Source: an uncultured Carboxylicivirga sp.
GTDB taxonomy: Bacteria > Bacteroidota > Bacteroidia > Bacteroidales > Marinilabiliaceae
Length of the DNA: 64,000 nt
Reading direction: 5' to 3'
NCBI GenBank assembly: GCA_947503525.1
Contig: CANNEA010000005.1
Coordinates: forward strand, 362,873-426,872
The translations under genes and the position numbers were made by a program. Every line of letters begins with the position of its first letter. Within the stretch, counting starts at the first letter, position 1. Of the stretch, positions 53,716-63,412 are shown one piece after another. Under the pieces are notes generated by a model. The model searched no databases. It saw only the letters and a list, made by a program, of their open reading frames with translations, and was not told the origin of the DNA.

Positions 53716-55251
53716 TTATTTCTCCCACCACATCTTGGTAGTCATTTCATCAGATCCAATTGACTGAACTGCTGCTTCATAACTCTCAGCATTTACACTT
53801 TGCTCATTTAAAACATAATTAACACGACTTGGAACTTTAGTCAAATCCTGTACGAAATATGTAAATGATACAGTAGAATCACGTTGTTCTTTAGCATCAT
53901 TAATATATGGCCATGTGTAGTCATAAGTATCATTAGGTTGCACTAAGGTATTTGGATAACCTGTACGACGTAACTCACTCCATGCCTCATAAGGTTGCAT
54001 ATAAAGAGCAATATATTTTTGCATCATTACATTTTCTTCGCTAGCCGCTGGTAATGCAGCAATAAATGCAGCAATATCATCTTCGGCAACACCCCATTTT
54101 TCCATAGAAGCACGAACACCAGCTTCGTACCAAGTCTGATCCCAACCATTCAATTCACTTTGAATAAAACACATTTCTGAATATTCAATGTAAATTTCAG
54201 TTGCGTCAGCAGCTAAAACTTTATCACCAGGTTTAGACTCATAGTTAAAACCAGCAACAGTAGCGTTCTTATCACACAATGGAATACCTACTTTAAAACC
54301 TTGTTGGTTATCAGCAACAAAAATGTCTAACCTTGGATCAGCACCAAAGTTACTTCTTTTACCTTGTAATAATTCAACAAACTGCATAGATGGAGCAAAG
54401 TCAGTACGAGCATTTACCACAAAAGCTCTATACATAGGTGCACCATTAACAGCATTATTTTCATAAGTTACTCCTACATTGTCAGCATTTGATCCTAATA
54501 TTCCAGAACTCAATGCTTCACTTATATGAGTACTTGCTGCAGGGTAAACTCCTTTTATACGGTTGGCAATTCTTAAACGTAAAGAATTTGCAAACATCTT
54601 CCATTGCATTGCTTGAGTGGCCGAACCTCCAAAGAAATTATCCCCGTCGATCATTTTTTCAGTAGTAATAATCTGCGCTGCAGCTTCTTTCAACTCATTA
54701 AGCATATCAACATAAATATCTTGCTGCTTTGCATAATTAGGAGTCGCATTACCATTTAACTTAACTGAATTTGCCTGAAACGAAGCATTATCACTACCAT
54801 ATGAATAATAAGGTACATCACCCCAAACTTCAGTCGCTTGAAGGTAAATAAAAGTCAACATTATTCTGGCAGCAGCAATCTGGTTTTCGTTAGGGCCAAA
54901 CTGCTCCATACTACCTTTAGTAGCTTCATCAGTATTAAAGGTAATCAAATCAACTAAATCTTGAGCATTAAGATAAAGGTCTTGCCATCCACCATCATTA
55001 ACAGTTTCACGGAACTCATATCTATCTTCTTCAGTATAATTAACTTGATTCCAATATTGCACCCACAAAAGTGACATACGTCCAGAGAACCATTCATCTC
55101 TTGTGTCGTCCATCAACCTTTTTTGCACTCGGTTCATTAAACCATATGTTGGCGCTACCTCTGGTTGATTTGGATCAGCTAAATAATCCACCTCACAAGA
55201 AAATAGTAAAGCACCAACCAGTACAATTGCTATATATCTTAGCTTTTTCAT
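53716..55251 (-). CDS. susD: SusD/RagB-family nutrient-binding lipoprotein
   Basis: The 511-residue protein has a lipoprotein signal (MKKLRYIAIVLVGALLFSC, C19) and the SusD-like (SusD-like_2/PF12771 group) pattern: DPNQPEVAPTYGLMNR, QYWNQVNYTEEDRYEF, AAARIMLTFIYLQATEVWGDVPY and the C-terminal QPYEAWSELRRTGYPNTL. It lies on the cell surface and caps the SusC channel. It begins 20 bp after susC. The PF12771 group often serves peptide or unknown substrates rather than starch; no glycosidase is nearby, so the substrate is open. Confidence 0.92.
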   Translation of the reverse strand: MKKLRYIAIVLVGALLFSCEVDYLADPNQPEVAPTYGLMNRVQKRLMDDTRDEWFSGRMSLLWVQYWNQVNYTEEDRYEFRETVNDGGWQDLYLNAQDLVDLITFNTDEATKGSMEQFGPNENQIAAARIMLTFIYLQATEVWGDVPYYSYGSDNASFQANSVKLNGNATPNYAKQQDIYVDMLNELKEAAAQIITTEKMIDGDNFFGGSATQAMQWKMFANSLRLRIANRIKGVYPAASTHISEALSSGILGSNADNVGVTYENNAVNGAPMYRAFVVNARTDFAPSMQFVELLQGKRSNFGADPRLDIFVADNQQGFKVGIPLCDKNATVAGFNYESKPGDKVLAADATEIYIEYSEMCFIQSELNGWDQTWYEAGVRASMEKWGVAEDDIAAFIAALPAASEENVMMQKYIALYMQPYEAWSELRRTGYPNTLVQPNDTYDYTWPYINDAKEQRDSTVSFTYFVQDLTKVPSRVNYVLNEQSVNAESYEAAVQSIGSDEMTTKMWWEK

Positions 55252-55271
55252 ATTAATTTACAGTTTTAAAA

Positions 55272-58200
55272 TTAAAATTTAAGGGATACATTAAGACCGT
55301 AAGATCTTGTTGCAGGAACAATACCTCCTTCTAAACCTTGAATATTTCCACTACCACCAACAACTGTTTCAGGGTCGATTCCTGTATTGTCTAATCCCCA
55401 TACAGCTAAATTACGCGCGTATATTGAAACCTTTAGGCTCTTAATCGCATCTACAAACTGAGGAACTTTATAACCTAACGAAATATTACGTAATTTCACA
55501 TACGATGCATCAAAAACACTTGTTTCACTAGGTCTGTTTGATGAATGATACCATCTTGAACCATAATATGCAGCATCAAGAACTTCAGTATTAGGAGAAC
55601 CATCAGGCATTACACCAGGAACAACAATACCATCTTCACGAATAGTATTTCCACCAGAAGTAGGTGTTGCAGTATCTTCATGCATACCAGAATACATACC
55701 CCACATATTAGTTAAAGAATAATATTTACCACCTTGTGAAATATCAAACAAAGCATTTAAATCAAAACTCTTATAAGTGAAAGTAGTTGATACACCAGCA
55801 GTATAATCAGGTAAAACCGAACCAACAGATTCTAATTCACCTCTCTGATAGAAACCAGTAGAAGGATCAATAACTCTATTACCTTTATCATCAAACACAT
55901 ATCTGTATGCATATAATTCCTGGAATGTAGCTCCTTCAACAGCGTTCAAATATGCTCCACCAAAAGGTGCACGAGCTAATTGTAATTTATCACCTAATTC
56001 AGTAGGTAATTCATTAACAACATTTGTGTTTTTAGCGAAGTTAACAGAAAGCCCCCATGTAAAATCATTTGTTCTGATAGGAGTACCACGTAATACCAAT
56101 TCAATACCTTTATTGGTAATCGAACCAGCATTAATCACACGTGACAAATAACCTGATGCACCACTAATTTCAACAGGAACAATTTGGTTCTCTGTATCTC
56201 TGTTATAATAACTAAAGTCAAATCCTAAACGATTCTGGAAAAAAGCACCTTCTAAACCAAACTCAATCTCTGATGTTTGTTCTGGCTTAAGCTCACTATT
56301 TTTCAAACGTGTAGAGTTTGTAAACTGAGGGCTACCGTTAAAAGGTTGTCCAATAGGATAAGTATTATAAACCTGATAAGCAGCAGTACCATTACCAGTT
56401 TCACCATAGTTAACACGTACCTTAAGGTTATCCATCCAACTTACATCCAACAAATTAGAAATAATCCAACTACCTGAAACAGATGCATAACTATATTTGT
56501 TATTTGCATTAGGTAATGAAGAATCCCAATCACTGCGGTAAGTAGCATCAACATAAACCATATTCTTATAACCAACACTTACAGCTCCGAACATACTATT
56601 TACATTCTTAGCACGATTAAAGTCATCCAATAAAGGCTGGTTAACAGAGTTATTAAGGTTATATAAGTCAGCTACAACCAAACCTCCATTTGTTTCACCT
56701 TCAAAACGGTGATACTTGTTAGTTCGTTTATTTGCACCAATAAATGCTGTTACGTCAAAGTCTTCAAAACGATCATGATAAGTAATTTTACCTTCATAGT
56801 TGATTTCAGTTGCTTGACGTTGAGTTTGCTTATACATTGATTGAGCCTGCGACCCTTTAGCTACACGCTCACGCATGTTCCAAGTATAAGTCTCCAAATA
56901 AATACTTCCCTGAGCACTTAAATAATCCGTAAAGTTTAATTTAAGACCAGTAGTACCATAAACACGGTTACGATCATCATCCTGATAGTTTTTATAGGCT
57001 GTCCAATATGGATTATCAGAGTAATGAGGTGCTGGATCATCAAATGAGTTTCTGTTCCAAGTTCTCTGCGTTCCATCCGGATTCATATAGTTACTAAGGC
57101 GATTCATATCTACCTGACGTTGTCCCCACTGGAAAAACTTCTGAGACTGTGAATTATCACCATAACCAAATTGAGGACGACCTTTAGTATAAGTATTTAC
57201 ATATGTCATATTTGCATTAACTTCTGCAAATCCATCCCATAATTTTGTACTACCATTTACATTAAATGTATTCTTATTCTGTGAAGAATTTGGAACGGTA
57301 CCTGTCGTATTTACGTTGGTATAACCAACACGTAAAGATGATTTTTCTGAAGTAGTTACAATGTTTACAGAGTTCTGATAGGCAACACCAGTCTCATAGA
57401 AACTATCAACATCATTAGCTGCTGCTGTCCATGGTGCAGTTACAGGCGAAGATGTTAAACCTTGCTCATAATCATAAACACCCCACCAATGCAGTACATC
57501 TTGGCCTTCATGTCTAGGACCCCAACTTTCATCGATACCATAGTTAACTAGTTTATATTCCTTACCGTCAATAACTTTGGTTTCAAATTCAGTATCACCA
57601 CCACCACCATATAAGCTTTGCATGTTTGGTATGATCGATACATTTTGGAATGTAACACCTGAATTAACTTCAACAGAGAAAGAACTTTTACCTGCTTTAC
57701 CTTTTTTGGTTGTAATCATGATAACACCATTCTGACCACGGCTACCATAAAGAGCAGATGCAGCACTACCTTTCAAAACATCAATACTTTCGATGTCATT
57801 TGAGTTAAGGTCACTGATACCTGTACCATAATCATAACCACCACCACCAATTTGCGTGTTAGTGTCATTAAATCCTTCATTACTGATAGGTACACCGTCA
57901 ACAATAAATAAAGGTTGGTTATTACCTGAGAATGAACTCGCTCCACGAATCAATATATTCTGTGAACCAGAAAAGTTTTCTCCAGAAATGGATAAACCTG
58001 CAACCTTACCGGAAAGTGCTTCCATTGGATTTGCATTATTACCTTTCATTAAGGCATCTTTAGAAACTCCTTGTGAAGCATAACCTAAAGATTTCTTCTC
58101 TCTTGAAATACCAAGAGCTGTTACTACAACTTCATCAACACCAATAGCTTCTGATACCATTGAAATGTCAATTACTGAGCGACCGTCAATAACTACATCT

Positions 58201-58445
58201 TGCGTTGTCATTCCTACGAAAGAAAACAACAAGTTAGTAGCATCTTCAGGAACGCTTAAGGAATAAGTACCATCTACTCTTGTGATAGTACCAATTGTAG
58301 TTCCTTTTACTACAACAGAAATACCCGGTATAGGATCTCCATCTTCACTACCGACAACAGTACCGGTAATGGTCTTCGTCTGTGCTAACAATGCATTCAT
58401 CCCGACTAAGACAATCAGGGACAAGACTAATGCTAATCTGCGCAT
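55272..58445 (-). CDS. susC: SusC/RagA-family TonB-dependent outer-membrane transporter
   Basis: The 1057-residue protein has a signal peptide (about 1-21), an N-terminal carboxypeptidase-regulatory-like domain (ITGTVVGSEDGDPIPGISVVVKG), a TonB-dependent plug (IDVLKGSAASALYGSRGQNGVI is a hallmark of SusC) and a 22-strand barrel ending YGLNVSLKF. It imports a substrate captured by SusD, driven by TonB. It is the first gene of the pair. No ECF sigma/anti-sigma genes or hybrid sensor lie beside it. Its leader is unusually long (see promoters at 58748 and 58858). Confidence 0.96.
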   Translation of the reverse strand: MRRLALVLSLIVLVGMNALLAQTKTITGTVVGSEDGDPIPGISVVVKGTTIGTITRVDGTYSLSVPEDATNLLFSFVGMTTQDVVIDGRSVIDISMVSEAIGVDEVVVTALGISREKKSLGYASQGVSKDALMKGNNANPMEALSGKVAGLSISGENFSGSQNILIRGASSFSGNNQPLFIVDGVPISNEGFNDTNTQIGGGGYDYGTGISDLNSNDIESIDVLKGSAASALYGSRGQNGVIMITTKKGKAGKSSFSVEVNSGVTFQNVSIIPNMQSLYGGGGDTEFETKVIDGKEYKLVNYGIDESWGPRHEGQDVLHWWGVYDYEQGLTSSPVTAPWTAAANDVDSFYETGVAYQNSVNIVTTSEKSSLRVGYTNVNTTGTVPNSSQNKNTFNVNGSTKLWDGFAEVNANMTYVNTYTKGRPQFGYGDNSQSQKFFQWGQRQVDMNRLSNYMNPDGTQRTWNRNSFDDPAPHYSDNPYWTAYKNYQDDDRNRVYGTTGLKLNFTDYLSAQGSIYLETYTWNMRERVAKGSQAQSMYKQTQRQATEINYEGKITYHDRFEDFDVTAFIGANKRTNKYHRFEGETNGGLVVADLYNLNNSVNQPLLDDFNRAKNVNSMFGAVSVGYKNMVYVDATYRSDWDSSLPNANNKYSYASVSGSWIISNLLDVSWMDNLKVRVNYGETGNGTAAYQVYNTYPIGQPFNGSPQFTNSTRLKNSELKPEQTSEIEFGLEGAFFQNRLGFDFSYYNRDTENQIVPVEISGASGYLSRVINAGSITNKGIELVLRGTPIRTNDFTWGLSVNFAKNTNVVNELPTELGDKLQLARAPFGGAYLNAVEGATFQELYAYRYVFDDKGNRVIDPSTGFYQRGELESVGSVLPDYTAGVSTTFTYKSFDLNALFDISQGGKYYSLTNMWGMYSGMHEDTATPTSGGNTIREDGIVVPGVMPDGSPNTEVLDAAYYGSRWYHSSNRPSETSVFDASYVKLRNISLGYKVPQFVDAIKSLKVSIYARNLAVWGLDNTGIDPETVVGGSGNIQGLEGGIVPATRSYGLNVSLKF

Positions 58446-58747
58446 AAAACAAAAGGTTTAAGTTAATAATAGTGATAAAGAAAAATTATTGTAAAACAAT
58501 CACTTAAAGACATACTAATCCAAGGATAAAGCATGAACTTTTAAATCATCATGTTATTATTTTGAAATTGCACTTGTTTGAAACAACAAATGGCTATAGG
58601 AAAAGAAGAATTCCTTTCTTAAATACTTTTTGGCGATTTCTTTTATTCATTGATTAAAGGTTTAAATTAATAATGGCGATATAGGTGTATGTTTAGTTGT
58701 AATAATTTCTTAACAAAATAAAAATCTTCTTTGGCGAATTACGATTG

Positions 58748-58778
58748 CAAAAATAATCAAATATCAATTTCTAACAAA
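58748..58778 (-). promoter_or_regulatory. susC promoter candidate P1
   Basis: On the minus strand TTTG (58775-58778), 19 bp, TATTTTTG (58748-58755): an exact -33/-7 pair with ideal spacing. It would give a leader of about 300 nt before the susC ATG. Confidence 0.65.
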
Positions 58779-58857
58779 TATTATTGTCAACATTTCAATT
58801 TGAAAGTAACCAGCTAGATCACCTTTCGATCTAAACTCTTGTCCTTTTGGACATATA

Positions 58858-58887
58858 CAAATATAGAAAAAGGTAGATAACTTCCAA
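58858..58887 (-). promoter_or_regulatory. susC promoter candidate P2
   Basis: On the minus strand TTG (58885-58887), 19 bp, TATATTTG (58858-58865). It would give a leader of about 405 nt that includes the tagatc-N7-gatcta repeat. Confidence 0.5.
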
Positions 58888-58968
58888 AAAAAGTATGAAG
58901 TTTTGTTAATTTTCCTTAAATCAACACATAGATTAACCTGCTAAAAGACAGCAAATGAAAAAAATCAC

Positions 58969-58999
58969 TTTGCCCTTCCAATTAACTTATCTAGTTTTG
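58969..58999 (+). promoter_or_regulatory. Promoter of the BFD-type ferredoxin gene
   Basis: TTTG (58969-58972), 19 bp, TAGTTTTG (58992-58999): an exact Bacteroidota promoter, 17 bp before the ATG at 59017. Confidence 0.75.
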
Positions 59000-59016
59000 A
59001 CACATAATATATATGC

Positions 59017-59190
59017 ATGAATAAACTTATTTGCCTTTGTAAAGGAATGCGAGAAAACAAGATTGCGGAATCAATTCGTCAAGGCTCTACTACTCTAAAG
59101 TTAGTTCAAGAACAAACCGGAGCTGCAACAAATTGCGGAAAATGCATTCCTACCATAGAAGCCATTCTTAACGACAGGACAAAAAAATAG
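59017..59190 (+). CDS. Small BFD-type [2Fe-2S] ferredoxin
   Basis: A 57-residue reading frame (ATG at 59017, TAG at 59188-59190) encodes MNKLICLCKGMRENKIAESI, then a central helix, then TGAATNCGKCIPTIEAIL. The C-x-C (C6, C8) and C-x2-C (C40, C43) pairs are the four ligands of a bacterioferritin-associated-ferredoxin (Fer2_BFD) domain, which binds one [2Fe-2S] cluster. An exact promoter lies 17 bp upstream. BFD of E. coli releases iron from bacterioferritin; in other proteins the domain is fused to nitrite reductases or NifU. No bacterioferritin gene is in the window, so the partner is unknown. It is easy to miss because of its size. Confidence 0.82.
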   Translation: MNKLICLCKGMRENKIAESIRQGSTTLKLVQEQTGAATNCGKCIPTIEAILNDRTKK

Positions 59191-59215
59191 CAGCCCTATA
59201 CAATAGAGCTGCTAT
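59181..59215. terminator. Terminator between mmdB and the ferredoxin gene
   Basis: atagcagc (59187-59194) pairs with gctgctat (59208-59215). On the minus strand seven T follow (59181-59187), ending the mmd operon; it also overlaps the stop codon of the ferredoxin gene. Confidence 0.7.
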
Positions 59216-59236
59216 ATATGATAAGAGTTACTTATT

Positions 59237-60490
59237 TTAGTTTGACAAGAAAGCTAATAAAATACCAGCTGCAACAGCCGACCCAATAACTCCAGAAACA
59301 TTTGGTGCCATAGCATGCATCAATAAGTGATTTGTTGGATCATTTTTCAATCCTTCATGCTGCACCACACGTGCCGAATCGGGCACTGCCGATACTCCAG
59401 CCGCTCCTATTAAAGGATTAATCTTCTTTTCACCTTTTAGGAATAGATTCATAAAACGAGCAAAAAACAAACCTCCAGCAGTTGCTACCATAAAAGATAC
59501 AGCTCCAAGACCAAATATTTTTAACGAATCGGTAGTTAAGAAATAATCAGCTTGCGTAGATGCACCCACAGTAACACCTAATAAAATAGTTACAATATTA
59601 ATCATTGCGTTACGTGCCGTATCTGCCAAACGTTCCGTCACACCAGATTCTTTCAACAAGTTTCCGAAAAATAACATTCCTAATAAAGGTAATGCAGATG
59701 GAGATATAAATGTTGTTAACAGCAATGCAATGATAGGAAATAATATTTTCTCAGTCTTCGATACTGCTCTAGGCGGTTTCATTTTAATCAATCTCTCATG
59801 CTTAGGAATAATCAATCGCATAATAGGAGGTTGAATAACCGGTACCAATGCCATATAAGAATATGCCGCAATAGCAATTGCACCCATCAAATGTGGTGCT
59901 AATTTAGAAGACAGGAATATCGCAGTAGGACCATCTGCCCCACCAATTATACCAATCGCTCCAGCTTCTTCAGGTCCAAAACCTAAAAAGACAGCTCCCA
60001 AAAATGTAGCAAAAATACCAACTTGTGCAGCAGCTCCAAGAATCATTAATTTCGGATTAGAAATTAATGATGAAAAGTCAGTCATTGCACCAATACCCAA
60101 AAATATTAATGGTGGATATACTCCTTTTTCAACACCTGCATATAAATAATTAAGAACAGATCCCTTTTCATAGATCCCGATTAAGTTACCTTCTACAAAA
60201 GGCACATTCCCAATTAAAATCCCTGTTCCAATCGGAACAAGCAATAAGGGTTCGTAATCATATCTAATGGCAAGAAAAATAAAGAACAGACCAATGCCAA
60301 TCATTATTACATTGGTAATATGAAGGTTATGAAATCCCGTTTTTTCCCAAAATTGCGTTAAACCGTCAAAAGGGGTTAACGTATTTGCCGCATCATTAGC
60401 TACTTGGCCAAAAGCTTCAAAACCGACTCCTATAAATTGAAGACTAAAAAGCATGGATAAAACGCCAAAAAGCGTTACAAATCTTTTCAT
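59237..60490 (-). CDS. mmdB: Na+-translocating methylmalonyl-CoA/oxaloacetate decarboxylase beta subunit
   Basis: The 417-residue membrane protein has an N-terminal signal-like segment, about 11 helices and the OadB/MmdB sodium motif GAIGIIGGADGPTAIFLSS with D186 (the Na+-binding aspartate of OadB). It carries Na+ outwards while the carboxybiotin is decarboxylated. It is last in the mce-mmdA-oadG-mmdC-mmdB operon, 83 bp after mmdC. Decarboxylase type (methylmalonyl-CoA rather than oxaloacetate) is inferred from mce and mmdA. Confidence 0.93.
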   Translation of the reverse strand: MKRFVTLFGVLSMLFSLQFIGVGFEAFGQVANDAANTLTPFDGLTQFWEKTGFHNLHITNVIMIGIGLFFIFLAIRYDYEPLLLVPIGTGILIGNVPFVEGNLIGIYEKGSVLNYLYAGVEKGVYPPLIFLGIGAMTDFSSLISNPKLMILGAAAQVGIFATFLGAVFLGFGPEEAGAIGIIGGADGPTAIFLSSKLAPHLMGAIAIAAYSYMALVPVIQPPIMRLIIPKHERLIKMKPPRAVSKTEKILFPIIALLLTTFISPSALPLLGMLFFGNLLKESGVTERLADTARNAMINIVTILLGVTVGASTQADYFLTTDSLKIFGLGAVSFMVATAGGLFFARFMNLFLKGEKKINPLIGAAGVSAVPDSARVVQHEGLKNDPTNHLLMHAMAPNVSGVIGSAVAAGILLAFLSN

Positions 60491-60573
60491 CTAATTAAAT
60501 TTATTATCAATGGTAAGATGGATTAAGTCATTTATAGAGAGATCATCTTGAGTCCTAAAAATGACTATTAAAT

Positions 60574-60999
60574 CTATTCCATTTCAATTAATACATCGTT
60601 TTGAAGAACCGCATCACCAACTGCTATTTTAACCGAAGCAACAGTACCATCTTTTTCAGCAAGTACATTATTCTCCATCTTCATGGCCTCCATAATTAAA
60701 AGGACATCACCTTTTTTCACGGCATCACCTTCTTTAACAAACACCTTAAATATATTACCCGGTAGTGGAGCCAAAACTTTACTTGCACCAGCACCAGCCT
60801 TTTTAGTGATAAATCCTTCACCTGGTTTGCGCTGAACTTCCTTACGTACTAAACGTGGAGTTTTGGCCTTTTTAACCTCTTGATGAATTTCCACCTCATA
60901 AGGTGTACCATTCACTTCAAGTTTTGCCATGCTATCCTCAATATCCTTAAGGTGAACCTGGTATTTATTACCTCTTATTGTAAATTGAAATTTTTTCAT
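60574..60999 (-). CDS. mmdC: Biotin carrier subunit of the decarboxylase
   Basis: The 141-residue protein ends in a biotinyl domain with LIMEAMKMEN (K107 is the biotinylation site, 35 residues before the C-terminus) and GDAVKKGDVL. The N-terminal half (about 1-75) has a conserved leader segment (IRGNKYQVHLKDIEDSMAKL) and a basic, Gly-rich linker. It moves CO2 between MmdA and MmdB. It starts 1 bp after the oadG-like gene. Confidence 0.93.
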   Translation of the reverse strand: MKKFQFTIRGNKYQVHLKDIEDSMAKLEVNGTPYEVEIHQEVKKAKTPRLVRKEVQRKPGEGFITKKAGAGASKVLAPLPGNIFKVFVKEGDAVKKGDVLLIMEAMKMENNVLAEKDGTVASVKIAVGDAVLQNDVLIEME

Positions 61000-61000
61000 C

Positions 61001-61357
61001 CTATCTAGGGAAATTTACATTATTAAAACCATAAACTTTTGAACTCCATGGAGAGTAACGTCTTTTCACTTCTTTAATAGTGATAACATTACTTTCTTCA
61101 TCATGCATTTCATTAAAATACATATAAAGTGCCATGGCAATTGCAGCATTCGTTTCTCCCGGAATGACAATATCCGAATCCTTTATTTGTCCTTTTTCCA
61201 CTCCTTTTTTCTTACGCAATACCCTTTTGGTATCCCAATTAAGAATTTTTGGAAGCGTTAAAAATACTCCAATAAGAAAAACCAACGCAACAAAAACAAT
61301 AAACCATCCTAATATTGTAATGGTCCATGTCATTGAATCAACGATTAATAAACTCAT
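61001..61357 (-). CDS. OadG-like small membrane subunit of the decarboxylase
   Basis: The 118-residue protein has one N-terminal membrane helix (about 10-33), a basic linker (VLRKKKGVEKG) and a cytoplasmic tail ending RRYSPWSSKVYGFNN, where SSKVYG is a hallmark of the OadG family. It anchors the soluble subunit to the membrane subunit. It lies 11 bp after mmdA and 1 bp before mmdC. Confidence 0.85.
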   Translation of the reverse strand: MSLLIVDSMTWTITILGWFIVFVALVFLIGVFLTLPKILNWDTKRVLRKKKGVEKGQIKDSDIVIPGETNAAIAMALYMYFNEMHDEESNVITIKEVKRRYSPWSSKVYGFNNVNFPR

Positions 61358-61368
61358 AAACTATCGGT

Positions 61369-62928
61369 TTAAAGTGGAATATTTGAATGCTTCTTAGGAG
61401 GATTTGAAACCTTTTTGGTTTGCAAATTCTGGAATGCTCTAATCACACGGAAACGCGTATTTCTTGGTTCAATAACATCATCGATATATCCATATGATGC
61501 TGCCTGATAAGGATTAGCAAAAGCTTCTTCATACTCATCAGTTTTCTTCTGAGCATAAGCTTCTTTTTCCTCTTCTGATTCCAATTTAGAAATTGCTCTT
61601 CCTTCAAGAACTTCAATAGCGCCCTTAGCACCCATTACAGCAATTTCTGCCATAGGCCATGCATAGTTAAAATCTCCCCTTAACTGCTTACATGACATTA
61701 CATCATGAGCTCCACCATATGATTTACGAATAGTAACAGTCACTTTTGGAACTGTAGCTTCTCCATATGCGAACATCAACTTAGCACCATGAGTAATAAT
61801 ACCTGCATATTCTTGTCCTGATCCAGGTAAGAATCCAGGAACATCAACTAAAGTTAAAATAGGAATATTAAAAGCATCACACATACGTACAAAGCGAGCA
61901 GCTTTACGTGAAGCATCACAATCTAAAACTCCAGCAAGGAAATTAGGCTGATTAGCAACAACTCCTACTGACTGTCCATCCATACGACAAAATCCAGTAA
62001 TTATATTCTTGGCGTAATTACGATGTACTTCTAAAAACTCACCGTCATCCGCAACCGAGAAGATAACCTCTTTCATATCATATGGTAGGTTTGGATTATC
62101 CGGCACAATCACATTCAATTGATCATCCAGTCGATCTATTGGATCATGACATTCAATTGCCGGAGCCTCTTCCATATTATTTTGAGGAAGGTACGAAACC
62201 AACTTTCTAATTAACAACAAACCCTCTTCCTCATTTTCAACTTTGAAATGAGAAACTCCAGATTTTGAAGCATGCACATCTGCTCCACCCAGATCGGCAA
62301 CAGTGATATCTTCACCTGTAACCGTTTTCACCACCTTAGGTCCTGTAACGAACATATAAGAGGTATCTTCTGTCATCATAACAAAGTCAGTTAATGCTGG
62401 AGAATAAACAGCACCACCTGCACAAGGACCAAAAATAGCTGATATTTGTGGAACAACTCCTGAAGCCAGAATATTGCGTTCGAATATCTCAGCATAACCG
62501 GCCAATGAAGTAACTCCCTCCTGAATACGAGCACCACCAGAATCATTAATTCCAATAATCGGTGCACCAACTTTCATGGCCATATCCATAACTTTACAGA
62601 TTTTCTGTGCCATAGTTTCCGATAGAGATCCTCCAAAAACTGTAAAATCTTGTGCATATACATATACAACACGACCATCGACAGTTCCATGGCCCGTTAT
62701 TACACCGTCACCAAGAAACTTATTTTTCTCTAAACCAAAATTGGTACAACGGTGTGTTACAAACATATCTAATTCTTCGAACGATCCTTCATCCAAAAGC
62801 ATTTCAATACGTTCTCTGGCAGTCATTTTACCTTGCGAATGTTGCTTTTCAATTCTCTTCTCCCCACCTCCCAATTTAGCTTGGTTGCGTAGGTCAATTA
62901 ACTTGTTAACTTTATCTTGAGTTGACAT
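61369..62928 (-). CDS. mmdA: Methylmalonyl-CoA decarboxylase/propionyl-CoA carboxylase carboxyltransferase subunit
   Basis: The 519-residue enzyme has the acetyl-CoA-carboxylase-beta-type fold: [42 protein letters not shown] in two parts, [21 protein letters not shown] in two parts and [21 protein letters not shown] in two parts. It moves the carboxyl group from methylmalonyl-CoA to biotin (or back from propionyl-CoA). It follows mce by 29 bp and starts the decarboxylase subunits. Confidence 0.94.
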   Translation of the reverse strand: MSTQDKVNKLIDLRNQAKLGGGEKRIEKQHSQGKMTARERIEMLLDEGSFEELDMFVTHRCTNFGLEKNKFLGDGVITGHGTVDGRVVYVYAQDFTVFGGSLSETMAQKICKVMDMAMKVGAPIIGINDSGGARIQEGVTSLAGYAEIFERNILASGVVPQISAIFGPCAGGAVYSPALTDFVMMTEDTSYMFVTGPKVVKTVTGEDITVADLGGADVHASKSGVSHFKVENEEEGLLLIRKLVSYLPQNNMEEAPAIECHDPIDRLDDQLNVIVPDNPNLPYDMKEVIFSVADDGEFLEVHRNYAKNIITGFCRMDGQSVGVVANQPNFLAGVLDCDASRKAARFVRMCDAFNIPILTLVDVPGFLPGSGQEYAGIITHGAKLMFAYGEATVPKVTVTIRKSYGGAHDVMSCKQLRGDFNYAWPMAEIAVMGAKGAIEVLEGRAISKLESEEEKEAYAQKKTDEYEEAFANPYQAASYGYIDDVIEPRNTRFRVIRAFQNLQTKKVSNPPKKHSNIPL

Positions 62929-62957
62929 ATATAGATGAATAAGTAGTCAGATATAAA

Positions 62958-63368
62958 TTAATAATTAGGATCCTCACATAACTCGGTCAAAACACCAAAT
63001 GTCGACTTTGGATGAAGGAAACCAATATTCAAACCTTCCGCACCTTTACGTGGTGTTTTATCGATTACTCTAACTCCTTTTTCTTCTGCAAAACTTAATT
63101 TCTCAGCCAGGTTTTCAACTGCAAAAGCCAAGTGATGAATACCTTCACCCTTTTTCTCAAGAAATTTACCAATTGGTCCTTCTGCATCCGTAGATTCTAA
63201 CAACTCAATCTTCGTTTGACCAACCTTAAAAAATGCAGTCTTTACCTTTTGATCCTTAACTTCTTCAACTGCATAGCATTCCAATCCAAATACATTCTCA
63301 TAAAAAGGAATAGCTTCTTTTAAGTCCTTAACAGCAATACCAATGTGCTCAATATGCGTAGGTTTCAT
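62958..63368 (-). CDS. mce: Methylmalonyl-CoA epimerase
   Basis: The 136-residue protein has the vicinal-oxygen-chelate fold with metal ligands H8 (HIEHIGIAV), H79 (GIHHLAFAV) and E129 (FGVLTELCED). It converts (R)- to (S)-methylmalonyl-CoA, linking B12-dependent mutase to the decarboxylase. It is the first gene of the operon; a -7 element is 36 bp upstream. Confidence 0.95.
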   Translation of the reverse strand: MKPTHIEHIGIAVKDLKEAIPFYENVFGLECYAVEEVKDQKVKTAFFKVGQTKIELLESTDAEGPIGKFLEKKGEGIHHLAFAVENLAEKLSFAEEKGVRVIDKTPRKGAEGLNIGFLHPKSTFGVLTELCEDPNY

Positions 63369-63404
63369 ATGTAATAATTTATTGTTTAATTAAAATAGAG
63401 ACAG

Positions 63405-63412
63405 CAAAAATA
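63405..63412 (-). promoter_or_regulatory. Promoter -7 element of the mce-mmd operon
   Basis: TATTTTTG on the minus strand, an exact TAnnTTTG match, 36 bp upstream of the mce ATG. No ideal -33 box. Confidence 0.5.

Larger units (their letters stand above)
58446..59016. other. Intergenic region between susC and the small ferredoxin gene
   Basis: About 570 bp without a convincing reading frame. It holds two promoter candidates for susC and one for the divergent ferredoxin gene, and a short inverted repeat tagatc-N7-gatcta at 58815-58833. Confidence 0.7.

Noticed and set aside
53716..58445. Calling the susCD pair a polysaccharide-utilisation locus
   Set aside because: No carbohydrate-active enzyme or regulator is adjacent, and the hybrid regulator is 30 kb away.
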